DNA from: AC-52 sp044870295
GTDB lineage: Bacteria > Actinomycetota > UBA4738
NCBI GenBank assembly: GCA_044870295.1
Contig: JBIOYQ010000031.1
Span: 1 to 26,331 of the forward strand
Length of the DNA: 26,331 nt
Direction of reading: 5' to 3'
In this document: positions 1 through 7,802 of the stretch, piece after piece
Layout: every line of letters begins with the position of its first letter
How positions within the stretch are numbered: the stretch's first letter is position 1
Notes under the pieces: generated by a model
Seen by the model: only the letters and a program-made list of their open reading frames with translations
Database searches by the model: none
What the model was told of the DNA's origin: nothing
Made by a program: the position numbers and the translations under genes

Positions 1-933
1 GACGTCCGGATGCCGGACATGGACGGGGTCAGCGCCACCCGTTCCATCATCACGGAGAGCCCGGCCACCCGGATCGTCGCCCTCACCTGGTCCGACAACC
101 CCAGCACGGTGCGCGACATGCTGACGGCGGGCGCCATCGGCTACGTGGTAAAGGGCGGCACCATCGACGAGCTGTCCTCGGCGATCCGGCGCGCCGCCAC
201 GGGCGAGGCCGAGCTGGACCAGAAGGTCCTGCCGGCCGCCGTCGAAGACCTCCGCCGGCTCCTGGAGGAGGAGCGGGAGCGCCGTGAGCAGGTCGAGAAG
301 CTGGCCAGGGCCAAGGGCGAGTTCGTCCAGGTCCTCTCCCACGAGCTGCGCACACCCCTCACGGTCATCTCTGGGGCGCTGCAGATGCTCCGGCAGATCG
401 ACGTGGGCGCCGACGCCAGGACCATCCTCGAGAGCGGCATACGCCGAGTCGCCGAGCTGGAGTTCCTGGTCGAAGGGCTGGAGCTGGTTGCCTCCGACCC
501 CGGGGCCGAGAGCTCCGCTTCCCCGCAACAGGCCCTCAACGCGGCCGCCGTCAAGGTGGGCCTCCGGCCCGACGCAGTCGACATCGCCGAGGACCTGTGG
601 GAGGGCTTCCCGCACCGCTTCGTCGAACGCGTCGCCATCGAGCTGCTGTCGAACGCCGTCAAGCACGGCGCGCGACCCATCGAGGTGACCACCAAGCTGG
701 ATGGATCAACGGCGCTGCTCACCGTGACCGATGCCGGAGGGTGGGCCCCGCCCAGCAACGACTTCGCCGCCTTCTACCAGGCCGACATGTCGAACACCCG
801 CACCCGCACCGGCTTCGGCCTGGGGCTGTTCGTGGCCTCGCGACTGTGCCAGGCCACCGGTGGCGACCTCTGGATCCGCGCGACGAACGGCACGACCGTG
901 GCCGAGGCGCGCTTCGGCTCGAGTCGGTCCTAG
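1..933 (+). CDS. Receiver domain-histidine kinase hybrid (5' end outside window)
   Basis: The reading frame is open from base 1, so the gene starts upstream; 310 residues are visible. The first visible residue is the aspartate of a DVRMPDMDG motif, the usual phospho-acceptor loop of a response-regulator receiver. The receiver continues with the switch threonine (IVALT) and conserved lysine (YVVKGG). A charged linker, probably coiled coil (about residues 75-105), leads into a histidine kinase: H-box SHELRTPL with the phospho-histidine, N-box ELLSNAVKHG, G1-like DAGGW and G2 GFGLGLF. There is no DNA-binding output domain and no transmembrane segment in the visible part. The order receiver-then-kinase suggests a cytosolic kinase whose activity is set by phosphorylation of its own receiver. 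The signal and partner regulator are unknown. The gene ends directly against the convergent MaoC gene. Confidence 0.9.
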   Translation, partial: DVRMPDMDGVSATRSIITESPATRIVALTWSDNPSTVRDMLTAGAIGYVVKGGTIDELSSAIRRAATGEAELDQKVLPAAVEDLRRLLEEERERREQVEKLARAKGEFVQVLSHELRTPLTVISGALQMLRQIDVGADARTILESGIRRVAELEFLVEGLELVASDPGAESSASPQQALNAAAVKVGLRPDAVDIAEDLWEGFPHRFVERVAIELLSNAVKHGARPIEVTTKLDGSTALLTVTDAGGWAPPSNDFAAFYQADMSNTRTRTGFGLGLFVASRLCQATGGDLWIRATNGTTVAEARFGSSRS

Positions 934-1452
934 CTACGAACCGCCGTCGTCGTCCTTCGGCTCAGGCCTGCCGGGCTGCTCAGGAACCGTCCCCCGCTTC
1001 GGAACCAGCACCTTGCGCCGGAAGTACAGGACCTCCACGCCGTCCTGGTTGTAGCCGCGCGTCTCCACCGTGACCACGCCCCGGTCCGGCTTCGACGACG
1101 ACTCCTTCACGTCGAGGACGGTCGTCTCGGCGTACAGCGTGTCGCCGTGGAACATCGGCGACTTGTGCTGGAGGGATTCCACCTCGAGGTTGGCGATGGC
1201 CTTGCCCGATACGTCAGGTACGGACATGCCCAAGGCCAGCGAATAGACGAGGTTGCCTACCACGACGTTGCGCTTGAACTGGGTCGAGGTCTCGGCGTAG
1301 TGCGCGTTGGTGTGCAGCGGATGGTGGTTCATGGTGATCATGCAGAACAGATGGTCGTCGTACTCGGTGATGGTCTTGCCGGGCCAGTGCTTGTAGACGT
1401 CACCGACCTCGAAGTCCTCGAGGTACCTCCCGAACGCTCTGGCCTCTCCCAC
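934..1452 (-). CDS. MaoC-family hydratase, probable mesaconyl-CoA hydratase
   Basis: A 172-residue single hot-dog protein of the MaoC family. It carries YKHWPGKTITEYDDHLFC, then MNHHPLHTN and the GMSVPDVSGKAIANLE stretch. From memory these blocks closely match the Streptomyces MaoC protein encoded beside ccr and meaA in the ethylmalonyl-CoA cluster, where the enzyme hydrates mesaconyl-CoA to beta-methylmalyl-CoA. The C-terminal tail (EQPGRPEPKDDDGGS) is charged and probably disordered. The start is GTG, 15 nt after the DinB-like gene, with a modest AGGG ribosome site, so it is probably co-transcribed with that gene. The lyase and acyl-CoA dehydrogenase upstream on the same strand support the assignment. 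Family assignment is firm; the exact substrate is inferred from motifs and neighbours. Confidence 0.85.
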   Translation of the reverse strand: MGEARAFGRYLEDFEVGDVYKHWPGKTITEYDDHLFCMITMNHHPLHTNAHYAETSTQFKRNVVVGNLVYSLALGMSVPDVSGKAIANLEVESLQHKSPMFHGDTLYAETTVLDVKESSSKPDRGVVTVETRGYNQDGVEVLYFRRKVLVPKRGTVPEQPGRPEPKDDDGGS

Positions 1453-1467
1453 GCGCGATCCCTGCCC

Positions 1468-2184
1468 TCAGCCCAGCAAGGGGAAGCGGTCGGCCAGCGG
1501 CCCCAGGATCGTCCGTTCTTCGTCGCTGAGTTGGCGACGGCCGGTCCCCGTCTCGATGAAGTCGACGACGTCCCACTCCAGGTCGCTGGGAGGCTGCTCG
1601 CCCAGGAGCCCTTCCAGGATGTCGTCCACGATCGAGACGGCCAGATCCGTCCCCCATCCCTTGCGGCCGAGCGCATGCTCCATGTCCATCCGGTGCACGG
1701 TGATCTCCAGGACCCTCGTCTTCAGGAACTCCTCTAGCGTCAGCGAAGGACCCCACGTGACGACCACCCGTGAACGATCGGTGCCCTCGGCGGCGTCCAG
1801 GGCCGACCGCCACATCTCGTCCCACCCGCGCGCCAGCTCGCCACCCGTGCCGTAGCCGCCGGCCAGCTCTTTGGCCCGGTCGGCGATGGCCGGAGCGTCG
1901 TGCACGGGGTCGTAGCTGTGCCAGTAGCTGACGCTGTCGGCGGTGATCTCGACGGGTGGCGGGGTGGCGAGCGCCGTGTTGGTCCGGTTGATGTCCCGGA
2001 ACATATGCCCCAGCAGCTCCTTCACGTTCCACGCCGGGAGCCGGGTGGACATGGCGAACTCCTCCTCGGACAAGCCAAGGACGATCTTGGAGACCTCTTC
2101 GCACTCGTGGCGGAGGGCCTCCAAGGGGTCGGCCACCTGCGCCTCGCTGGGCCGGTCCGCTTCACTCAAGCCTCCGGTGGACAT
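1468..2184 (-). CDS. DinB/maleylpyruvate isomerase-like metal-binding protein
   Basis: A 238-residue protein resembling the mycothiol-dependent maleylpyruvate isomerase N-terminal/DinB fold. An N-terminal four-helix domain contains LPAWNVKELLGHM, and a second histidine-containing motif ITVHRMDMEHAL follows in the middle; these histidines would form the metal site. Members of this superfamily are thiol-dependent transferases or isomerases in actinobacteria, but most lack a known substrate. An in-frame extension upstream is possible. I place the start at ATG 2184 because the extension is low-complexity and overlaps the acyl-CoA dehydrogenase terminus. A TAGGCT hexamer lies 8 nt before this ATG. 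The gene sits between two ethylmalonyl-CoA-type genes, but no role in that pathway is established by sequence. Confidence 0.75.
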   Translation of the reverse strand: MSTGGLSEADRPSEAQVADPLEALRHECEEVSKIVLGLSEEEFAMSTRLPAWNVKELLGHMFRDINRTNTALATPPPVEITADSVSYWHSYDPVHDAPAIADRAKELAGGYGTGGELARGWDEMWRSALDAAEGTDRSRVVVTWGPSLTLEEFLKTRVLEITVHRMDMEHALGRKGWGTDLAVSIVDDILEGLLGEQPPSDLEWDVVDFIETGTGRRQLSDEERTILGPLADRFPLLG

Positions 2185-2192
2185 CGAGCAAG

Positions 2193-2198
2193 AGCCTA
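2193..2198 (-). promoter_or_regulatory. Candidate -10 of a leaderless promoter (DinB-like gene)
   Basis: On the minus strand TAGGCT (a TANNNT hexamer) lies 8 nt before the ATG at 2184, so transcription would begin at or near the start codon. There is no ribosome site between them. This suggests the DinB-MaoC pair can be expressed apart from the upstream lyase-dehydrogenase pair. No clear -35 is seen. Confidence 0.35.
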
Positions 2199-2245
2199 TT
2201 GCCCGTCGAGGACAGCGTCCACGGGGTGCGTCTGTTGGCGGTCGG

Positions 2246-3445
2246 CTACCCCTCGACCTTGTAGCGGTCGAGGAGCTGTCGGGCGATGACCAGCTTCTGG
2301 ATCTCGCTGGTCCCTTCACCGATCAGCAGGAACGGCGCGTCGCGATACAGCCGTTCGATCGGGTACTCCGCGGAGTACCCGTATCCCCCGTGCACGCGCA
2401 GCGCCTCGGTCACGATCTCGTGGCAGGCCTCCGTGCAGAAGTACTTGGCCATCCCGGCCTCCAGATCCGACCGGACGCCGGCGGACTTCTTCTTCGCCGC
2501 CTGGAGCAGCATCAGCCGAGCCGCCTCCAGCTTCGTCCCCATGTCGGCCAGCTTCTCCTGGATCATCTGGTGCTGGGCGATGGGCTTGCCAAAGGCCTGG
2601 CGCTGCTGCGCGTAGCGGATCGCTTCCTCGAAGGCCCGCGTGGCCAGCCCCACCGCGCGAGCGGAGACGTTGACCCGGCCGACCTCGATCGCATCCATCA
2701 CCTGGCGGAACCCGTCGCCCTCGTTCCCCAACAGGTTCGCCGCGGGCACGCGGTGGCCCTCGAACACCAGCTCCGTGGTCTCCACACCGTGGTAGCCCAT
2801 CTTCTCGATGTTCGGCGGGATGGTGATGCCCTCGAACGTGGTCGCGCCGGGCTCCTTCTCCACGAACAGGAGCGACATGCCCTTGTACGGAGGCTTCGCC
2901 TCCGGATCCGTCTTGCACAGCAGCACGACCAAGCCGGCACGCAGCCCGTTGGTGACCCACATCTTGGTGCCCTCCACCACGTAGTGATCGCCGTCGCGGA
3001 CCGCCCGGCACTGGATGGACTGGACGTCGGACCCCGCGCCGGGCTCGGACATGGACAAAGCAGCGCGCAGCTCGCCCGTGGCCATCCTCGGGAGCCACCG
3101 TTGCTTCTGCTCCTCGCTGCCGTGCTGCTTGAGCAGGTACACCGCCATGAAGTGCGTGTTGAGGATGCCCGACAGCGACATCCACCCCCGCGACAGCTCC
3201 ACGCCGACCAGGGCGTAGGTGAGCAGATCCAAGCCGGCGCCGCCGTAGTCCTCGGGCACCGTGAGGCCGAACAGCCCCAGCTCCTTCATGCCTTCCACGA
3301 TCTTCTCGGGGAACTCGTCTCGATGCTCGAGCTCCTCGGCGACCGGGAAGACCTCCTGTTCCACGAACTCTCGGACGGTGGCGATGACGGCCTGCTGTTC
3401 TTCCGACAGATCCACCAGGCCGCCGAATGCCTGGGATGGGGCCAC
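2246..3445 (-). CDS. Acyl-CoA dehydrogenase, candidate methylsuccinyl-CoA dehydrogenase
   Basis: A 399-residue acyl-CoA dehydrogenase, the normal length for the family. Visible signatures are the FAD-site stretch ALSMSEPGAGSD, WVTNG, the region R-QAFGKPIAQHQ and the C-terminal RLYRDAPFLLIGEGTSEIQ. The last contains the usual catalytic glutamate (EGTSEIQ). It would oxidise an acyl-CoA at the alpha-beta bond and pass electrons to electron-transfer flavoprotein. I chose GTG 3445, 5 nt after the lyase stop with GAGGG upstream; a longer frame would run through the lyase gene. Tight coupling to the lyase and the nearby MaoC hydratase suggests methylsuccinyl-CoA as substrate (ethylmalonyl-CoA pathway). 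Glutaryl-, isovaleryl- or other branched acyl-CoAs remain possible. Confidence 0.9.
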   Translation of the reverse strand: MAPSQAFGGLVDLSEEQQAVIATVREFVEQEVFPVAEELEHRDEFPEKIVEGMKELGLFGLTVPEDYGGAGLDLLTYALVGVELSRGWMSLSGILNTHFMAVYLLKQHGSEEQKQRWLPRMATGELRAALSMSEPGAGSDVQSIQCRAVRDGDHYVVEGTKMWVTNGLRAGLVVLLCKTDPEAKPPYKGMSLLFVEKEPGATTFEGITIPPNIEKMGYHGVETTELVFEGHRVPAANLLGNEGDGFRQVMDAIEVGRVNVSARAVGLATRAFEEAIRYAQQRQAFGKPIAQHQMIQEKLADMGTKLEAARLMLLQAAKKKSAGVRSDLEAGMAKYFCTEACHEIVTEALRVHGGYGYSAEYPIERLYRDAPFLLIGEGTSEIQKLVIARQLLDRYKVEG

Positions 3446-3450
3446 CCTGG

Positions 3451-4407
3451 TCAGCCCTCGTCCTTCGAGGCCGTGAAGTCCTGCAGGGTTCGCTGGCGCC
3501 GCATCCCTGCGGCCTCCCCCCGCGCAGCCAGCTGCTCGGCCATCTTGCGGCTGGCCTCGTCGATCATCTCGTTGCCGAACATCACGGCTCCCGTGAGCTG
3601 CACCTCGGTGGCGTGCTGGTACGCCTCGAGGATGGCTTCGGCCTTGTCGAACTCTTCCTGCGAGGGCGTGAAGACCTCGTTCAGGACGTCGATCTGGCCG
3701 GGGTGAAGGGCCCACTTGCCGTCGTAGCCGAGGGCCCGCGCTCGATGGGCCATCTCGCGGAACCCTTCGAGGTCCTTGATCACCAGGTACGGCCCGTCGA
3801 TGGCCTGCAGCCCCGCGTTCCTGGCGGCCACCAGGATCCTCGACAACACATAGTGCCAGTGGTCACCCGGATACCCCGGGATGGGAAGGCCCGCGGTGAC
3901 GGTGGGCAGCCCCAGCGACGCGCTCATGTCGGCCGGGCCGAAGATGAGCGTCTCGGCGCGGTCGGAGGCGGTGGCGATGGCGTCGATGTTGGTCAGCCCG
4001 GCGGCCGTCTCGATCTGCAGCTCCAGGCCGATGCGTTTCTCCACGCCCAAAGAGCCTTCGATCATCCGGAGCAGGTCGGCGACGAACGTGACGTCCGAGG
4101 CCTGCTCGACCTTCGGGATCATCAGGCAGTCCAGGAACTGGTGGGCGTTCTCGACGACCTCGATCACGTCGCGGTAGCACCAGGTCGTCCCGACGCCGTT
4201 GACCCGGACCACCACGGTCTTGCCGGTCCAGTCGCCCTCCTTCAACGCCTGCACGATGTTGGCCCGGGCCTCCTCCTTCGCGCCGGGGGCGACGGAGTCC
4301 TCCAGGTCCATGAAGACCTCGTCGGCCGGAAGCCCGGGAGCCTTGGCGAGCATCTTGGGCGAGGACCCGGGCACCGAGAGGCACGACCGTCGAGCTCGAA
4401 GGATCAC
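3451..4407 (-). CDS. HpcH/HpaI (CitE-like) lyase, probable malyl-/beta-methylmalyl-CoA lyase
   Basis: A 318-residue TIM-barrel lyase of the CitE/Mcl family. It shows the Mg-binding block FMDLEDSVAPGAKEEAR, VVVRVNG with a following YRDV, MIPKVE, LELQIETAAG (metal-ligand glutamate) and GKWALHPGQIDVLNE. The YRDV, DGP and GKWALHP features resemble Mcl1-type L-malyl-CoA/beta-methylmalyl-CoA lyases rather than citrate lyase subunits. The expected reaction is beta-methylmalyl-CoA to glyoxylate plus propionyl-CoA and/or malyl-CoA cleavage. The start is taken at GTG 4407 because VILRARRSCLSVPGS is where the family begins. The 26-residue in-frame extension to 4485 would overlap the divergent TrkA-like gene. 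A TACCAT hexamer 6 nt upstream suggests a leaderless mRNA. It heads the lyase-dehydrogenase pair. Confidence 0.88.
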   Translation of the reverse strand: MILRARRSCLSVPGSSPKMLAKAPGLPADEVFMDLEDSVAPGAKEEARANIVQALKEGDWTGKTVVVRVNGVGTTWCYRDVIEVVENAHQFLDCLMIPKVEQASDVTFVADLLRMIEGSLGVEKRIGLELQIETAAGLTNIDAIATASDRAETLIFGPADMSASLGLPTVTAGLPIPGYPGDHWHYVLSRILVAARNAGLQAIDGPYLVIKDLEGFREMAHRARALGYDGKWALHPGQIDVLNEVFTPSQEEFDKAEAILEAYQHATEVQLTGAVMFGNEMIDEASRKMAEQLAARGEAAGMRRQRTLQDFTASKDEG

Positions 4408-4413
4408 GCCGGG

Positions 4414-4419
4414 ATGGTA
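4414..4419 (-). promoter_or_regulatory. Candidate -10 of a leaderless promoter (lyase)
   Basis: On the minus strand GGGTACCATCCCGGC directly precedes the GTG at 4407. TACCAT ends 6 nt before the start codon, so the transcript would begin at the GTG, and no Shine-Dalgarno is present. The same TACnATCCCG string occurs before the RsbW-like gene and the DNA ligase. Confidence 0.45.
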
Positions 4420-4466
4420 CCCGGCGAGGGGCTTGCCAGGAGCGCACCCTGCGGTGAGACTCCCGC

Positions 4467-6260
4467 GTGATCTATGACATGACACCTCGAGCCGAACGCC
4501 GCGCCGCGCCCGATCGGGAGGGTCTCGATCTGGTCGGGAGGCGGTTCGTCCTGAGCGGATCCAGTCGCCTGGCCGTGCGGGTGGCCGAGCTCCTGGCCGG
4601 GGACGGGGCGGAGGTCTCGGTCATCGGGGACCATCGACCGGAGCTGGACGGCCGGCTCGGTTCCGCGGTCCGGCACATCCCCACGAACGGCGATCATGCC
4701 GAGGCCCTCAGGGCCGCCGGCGTGGAGACGGCCGAGTGCCTGCTGCTGCTGGCCGATGACGACCTGGACAACCTTCGGGCCGCTCTCGCATCGCAGGAGG
4801 TCGCTCCTTCGATCCCGGTCGTGCTTCGAGCCTTCGACGCCACCATCTCCGATCAGCTCGAGCGAGGGCTCAACGTACGGCGCGCGTACAGCGTGTCGTC
4901 GTTGGCCGCCCCGAACTTCGTCGCGGCCGCGCTGGGTGCAGACGTGGTCGAGACGTTGCGATCCGGGGACGTGGAGGTCCCGATCGTCGGCCTCGACCTC
5001 CGCGCCGGCTCTTCGCTGGCGGGCCTCACCGCGTCGCAGGTCAAGCGGCGAACCCGCTGCGCGCTGGTGGGCCGCGTTCGCGCCGGCGCGTCATGGGAGC
5101 CGGCCGTGGGCGACGACCACGTCCTGGAGACCGGGGATCGGATCGTGGTTGGAGGCCGGCTGCCCGACGTGCTCCAGGTGGCGCGGCAGAACGGGACGTT
5201 CCCGACAGCCCCCGCGCACACGAGGTTGCGCGACCGCTGGGCGGCCTTGCGCGGGCGTCGAGGGGGCGGGTGGAGAAGCGGGGAGCGCCGGAGAGGGGCG
5301 GGCAGCTCGACCCTCCTGCCCATCGCGGCGGCGGCGCTCGCCGTACTGGTGCTGGCCACCATGATCATCTTCGCGGTCGCGTTGCACCTGAGTCCCATCG
5401 AAGCGCTGTATCAGGCAGTGCTGACCGCGTTCGGCAGTCCCAGCCTGCCGGAAGCGGCGTGGTGGCTCAAGGTGGTGGCCGTCTCCGCCGTCATCGCGGG
5501 CGGGGCGCTGGTCGGCGTGCTGTTCGGCTTCGTTGCCGCGTACGCCACGACCGAGCGCCTCGAGCAGCGGATGGGCCGGCGAGCCCATCACCTTCGAGAT
5601 CACGTGGTGCTGGCCGGGATGGGGAACATCGGCTATCGCATCGAGCGACAGCTGTTCGAGCTCGGCATCCCAACGGTGATCGTGGAACGATCGCCCGATC
5701 CCCGGTACCTCAGCGCCGTGGGCGAGCGGACACCGGTGCTCGCCGGCGACATCCGGCTCCAGGAGAACCTGGAGCGCGCCGGGATCGCGCATGCCGCGTG
5801 CATCGTGGCGTGCACCGACGACGACCTGGCGAACGTCGAGGCATGCATCCAGGCGCGCAGGCTGAACCCGGCCATCCGAACGGTGGCCCGAATCTTCGAC
5901 GCGGAGCTCGCCGACCGGATGACCAGCGCCTTCGGCGTCGACGTCGCGCTCAGCGCGAACGCCGTGGCGGCTCGAGCCTTCGTCGGCGCGGCGGTGGACG
6001 AACGGGCCCTGCGACCGTTCCGGCTCGGCGACGTCCCGTACCTGGCGTTGCGGTTCGAGCCCGGGCGAACACTCGACGGCGAGGAGATCCGGTCATGGCG
6101 CGCGGCCGGCGTGCGCGTCCTGGCTTTGCGCCACCACGAAGGACCGACGCTCCCTCCCTCGCCGACCGATGAGCGGCTCACCCCCGGCGATCACGCTGTC
6201 CTGGCGGGCCCCGCCGAGGCCATCACCTCACTGGTCCTTCCGCTGGCCGGAACGAGCTGA
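4467..6260 (+). CDS. Double RCK/TrkA protein with a central two-TM pore-like domain
   Basis: A 597-residue protein built as RCK_N (about 24-160), TrkA_C (170-237), a basic linker (250-280), TM1 (284-306), a re-entrant-like loop (310-330), TM2 (333-358), a second RCK_N (376-505) and a second TrkA_C (515-595). The second Rossmann motif is intact (LAGMGNIGYRI); the first is degenerate (LSGSSRLAVRV). The segment between the TMs is laid out like a two-TM K+ channel pore (SPIEALYQAVLTAFGSPSLP), but where TVGYGD is expected there is TAFGSPS. It is probably an NAD(H)-gated ion-flux membrane protein; ion selectivity cannot be predicted. The start is GTG 4467; ATG 4479 is an alternative. It stands alone, divergent from the lyase and convergent with gabT. 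Confidence 0.8.
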   Translation: MIYDMTPRAERRAAPDREGLDLVGRRFVLSGSSRLAVRVAELLAGDGAEVSVIGDHRPELDGRLGSAVRHIPTNGDHAEALRAAGVETAECLLLLADDDLDNLRAALASQEVAPSIPVVLRAFDATISDQLERGLNVRRAYSVSSLAAPNFVAAALGADVVETLRSGDVEVPIVGLDLRAGSSLAGLTASQVKRRTRCALVGRVRAGASWEPAVGDDHVLETGDRIVVGGRLPDVLQVARQNGTFPTAPAHTRLRDRWAALRGRRGGGWRSGERRRGAGSSTLLPIAAAALAVLVLATMIIFAVALHLSPIEALYQAVLTAFGSPSLPEAAWWLKVVAVSAVIAGGALVGVLFGFVAAYATTERLEQRMGRRAHHLRDHVVLAGMGNIGYRIERQLFELGIPTVIVERSPDPRYLSAVGERTPVLAGDIRLQENLERAGIAHAACIVACTDDDLANVEACIQARRLNPAIRTVARIFDAELADRMTSAFGVDVALSANAVAARAFVGAAVDERALRPFRLGDVPYLALRFEPGRTLDGEEIRSWRAAGVRVLALRHHEGPTLPPSPTDERLTPGDHAVLAGPAEAITSLVLPLAGTS

Positions 6261-6280
6261 GTCCGCTCTCGACGGGAGGT

Positions 6281-7645
6281 TCAGTCGCCTTCGACGGGCT
6301 GATCGCCGGAGGCCGGGGAACCGCGCGAGGCCTGGATGGCGGCGTCGGCCAGCACATCCAGCCCTTCGTCGAGCTCGTCGTCGGTGATGACCAGCGGGAC
6401 GAGGTGGCGCAGCACGTTGTGATAGGGCCCGCAGGAGACGGCGACCACGCCCTGCTGCATGGCCTGCCCGATCAACGCCCCCAGCGTGTCCTCGTCCGGC
6501 TCTTTGGACTCGCGGTCCTTCACGAACTCCACGCCGACCATGGCGCCCACGCCGCGGACGTCGCCGATCTGTGGCACGTCGTCCGAGAGGTCCTCCCACC
6601 GGGCCCGGAGGATCTTCCCGACCTGCTCGGCCCGCTCCAGCAGCCCTTCTTCCTCGATCACCTTGAGAACGGCGATCGCCGCGGCGCACGCCACGGGATT
6701 GCCCACGTACGTGCCGCCGATGGCCGACGGGCCGGGTGCGTCCATGACCTCCCTGCGGCCGACGACCGCGGACAGCGGGTACCCGGAGCCGAGGGCCTTC
6801 GCCAGCACCACGAGGTCCGGCTCCAGCCCGAAGTGCTCGGACGCGAGGAACGTCCCCGTGCGACCGCACCCCGACTGGACCTCGTCGGCGATGACCAGGA
6901 TGCCGTGGCGGCGGCACAGGTCGGACAGGCCCTTGAGGAAATCCGGGGTGGGAACGATGAAGCCGCCCTCACCCTGGATGGGCTCCACCACGGCAGCCGC
7001 GACCGAGCTCGGGTCAACCATCGTCTCGAGCGCTCGCTCGATGGCCTGGAGGGCCAGCTGGCCCGCCTCCTCGGGGTGGGCGCTGCGATACGGATACGGG
7101 AACGGCATCCGGTAGACCTCGGGGGCGAACGGACCGAACCCGGCCTTGTACGGCCGGTACCGGCTGGTGAGCGTCATCGTCAGCAGCGTGCGGCCGTGGA
7201 AGGCACCCTCGAAGCAGATCAGCGCGGGGCGACCGGTGGCGGCCTTGGCGAACTTCACCGCGTTCTCGATGCCCTCGGCGCCGGCGTTGAACAGCGCCAC
7301 CTTCCCGTCCTCGATCCCCGTCAGGGCGACGAGGCGCTCGGCCAGCTCGACGTACGGCTCGTACGGGATGACCGAGAAGTCCGTGTGCGAGAAGCGAGCG
7401 GCCTGTCGCTGCACGGCCTCGACCACCTTCGGATGCGAGTGGCCGACCAGGTTGCACCCGAGGCCGCCGGAGAAGTCCAGCATCGTGTTGCCGTCGACGT
7501 CCGTGACTCGCGCGCCGGCGCCGTGGTCGATGACCGCAGGCACATGGAGGTCGAGCGGATCGCAGACCACCCGGGCCTTTCGCTCCAGGATCCGCGCTGA
7601 CTTGGGGCCCGGGATCGGCGTGACGAGTTCGATGGCACCGCCCAT
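6281..7645 (-). CDS. gabT: Class III PLP aminotransferase, 4-aminobutyrate aminotransferase-like
   Basis: A 454-residue class III (omega) aminotransferase, full length. Visible motifs are the PLP phosphate-binding NAGAEGIENAVKFAK, the substrate/PLP-ring region CFEGAFHGRT, the PLP aspartate in VIADEVQSGCGRTG and the Schiff-base lysine in VLAKALGSGYPLSAV (about residue 283). This order and the EVQSG-GRTG signature fit 4-aminobutyrate/2-oxoglutarate aminotransferase. Ornithine- or diaminobutyrate-type enzymes are the main alternatives. Start ATG 7645 is chosen because a GGAGGAGG ribosome site lies about 11 nt upstream; the 21-residue in-frame extension above it contains that site. The gene is divergent from the drug exporter, with the palindromic operator between them, so the TetR protein could also affect it. 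No succinate-semialdehyde dehydrogenase gene is nearby. Confidence 0.88.
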   Translation of the reverse strand: MGGAIELVTPIPGPKSARILERKARVVCDPLDLHVPAVIDHGAGARVTDVDGNTMLDFSGGLGCNLVGHSHPKVVEAVQRQAARFSHTDFSVIPYEPYVELAERLVALTGIEDGKVALFNAGAEGIENAVKFAKAATGRPALICFEGAFHGRTLLTMTLTSRYRPYKAGFGPFAPEVYRMPFPYPYRSAHPEEAGQLALQAIERALETMVDPSSVAAAVVEPIQGEGGFIVPTPDFLKGLSDLCRRHGILVIADEVQSGCGRTGTFLASEHFGLEPDLVVLAKALGSGYPLSAVVGRREVMDAPGPSAIGGTYVGNPVACAAAIAVLKVIEEEGLLERAEQVGKILRARWEDLSDDVPQIGDVRGVGAMVGVEFVKDRESKEPDEDTLGALIGQAMQQGVVAVSCGPYHNVLRHLVPLVITDDELDEGLDVLADAAIQASRGSPASGDQPVEGD

Positions 7646-7740
7646 GCGTGGTTCGACCTCCTCCCCGAAGGGATCGTGCCGGCCGCAGCGCCCGGTGCGC
7701 CCGCTCACGGCAGGACGAGGGTAATGGGCAGGAAGAGGGT

Positions 7741-7770
7741 TTGACAGATGAGTGAGTGCTCACTCAAAAT
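7741..7770 (+). promoter_or_regulatory. Promoter of the MFS-tetR operon
   Basis: A consensus -35 TTGACA (7741-7746) is followed after 18 nt by a -10-like CAAAAT (7765-7770, four of six matches). Transcription would start near 7777. The first palindrome fills the spacer and the second covers the start region, the arrangement expected for steric repression. A GGAAGG ribosome site at 7789-7794 precedes the ATG at 7803. Confidence 0.6.
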
Positions 7771-7787
7771 GAGTGAACACTCACTCA
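7749..7787. promoter_or_regulatory. Tandem palindromic operator, probably for the TetR regulator
   Basis: Two perfect inverted repeats of the form TGAGTGA-N4-TCACTCA lie at 7749-7766 and 7770-7787. They are separated by AAA, giving a centre-to-centre distance of 21 bp, or two helical turns. The first has 8-bp arms (TGAGTGAG/CTCACTCA). This geometry is typical of TetR-family operators bound by two dimers on the same DNA face. The linked TetR gene at 9409-10044 is the obvious binder, giving an autoregulated exporter operon. Confidence 0.85.
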
Positions 7788-7802
7788 CGGAAGGTGGATG
7801 TC

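Noticed and set aside
1943..3706. A 587-codon open frame on the plus strand opposite the acyl-CoA dehydrogenase
   Set aside because: It is the antisense shadow of a gene with clear family motifs. Its product is His/Gln/Arg-rich with no domain, as expected in G+C-rich DNA.
3446..3715. Longer acyl-CoA dehydrogenase starting inside the lyase gene
   Set aside because: The extra 90 residues are the out-of-frame shadow of the lyase C-terminus and unlike the family.
7646..7708. Extended N-terminus of the aminotransferase
   Set aside because: The GGAGGAGG ribosome site lies inside this extension, directly serving ATG 7645.
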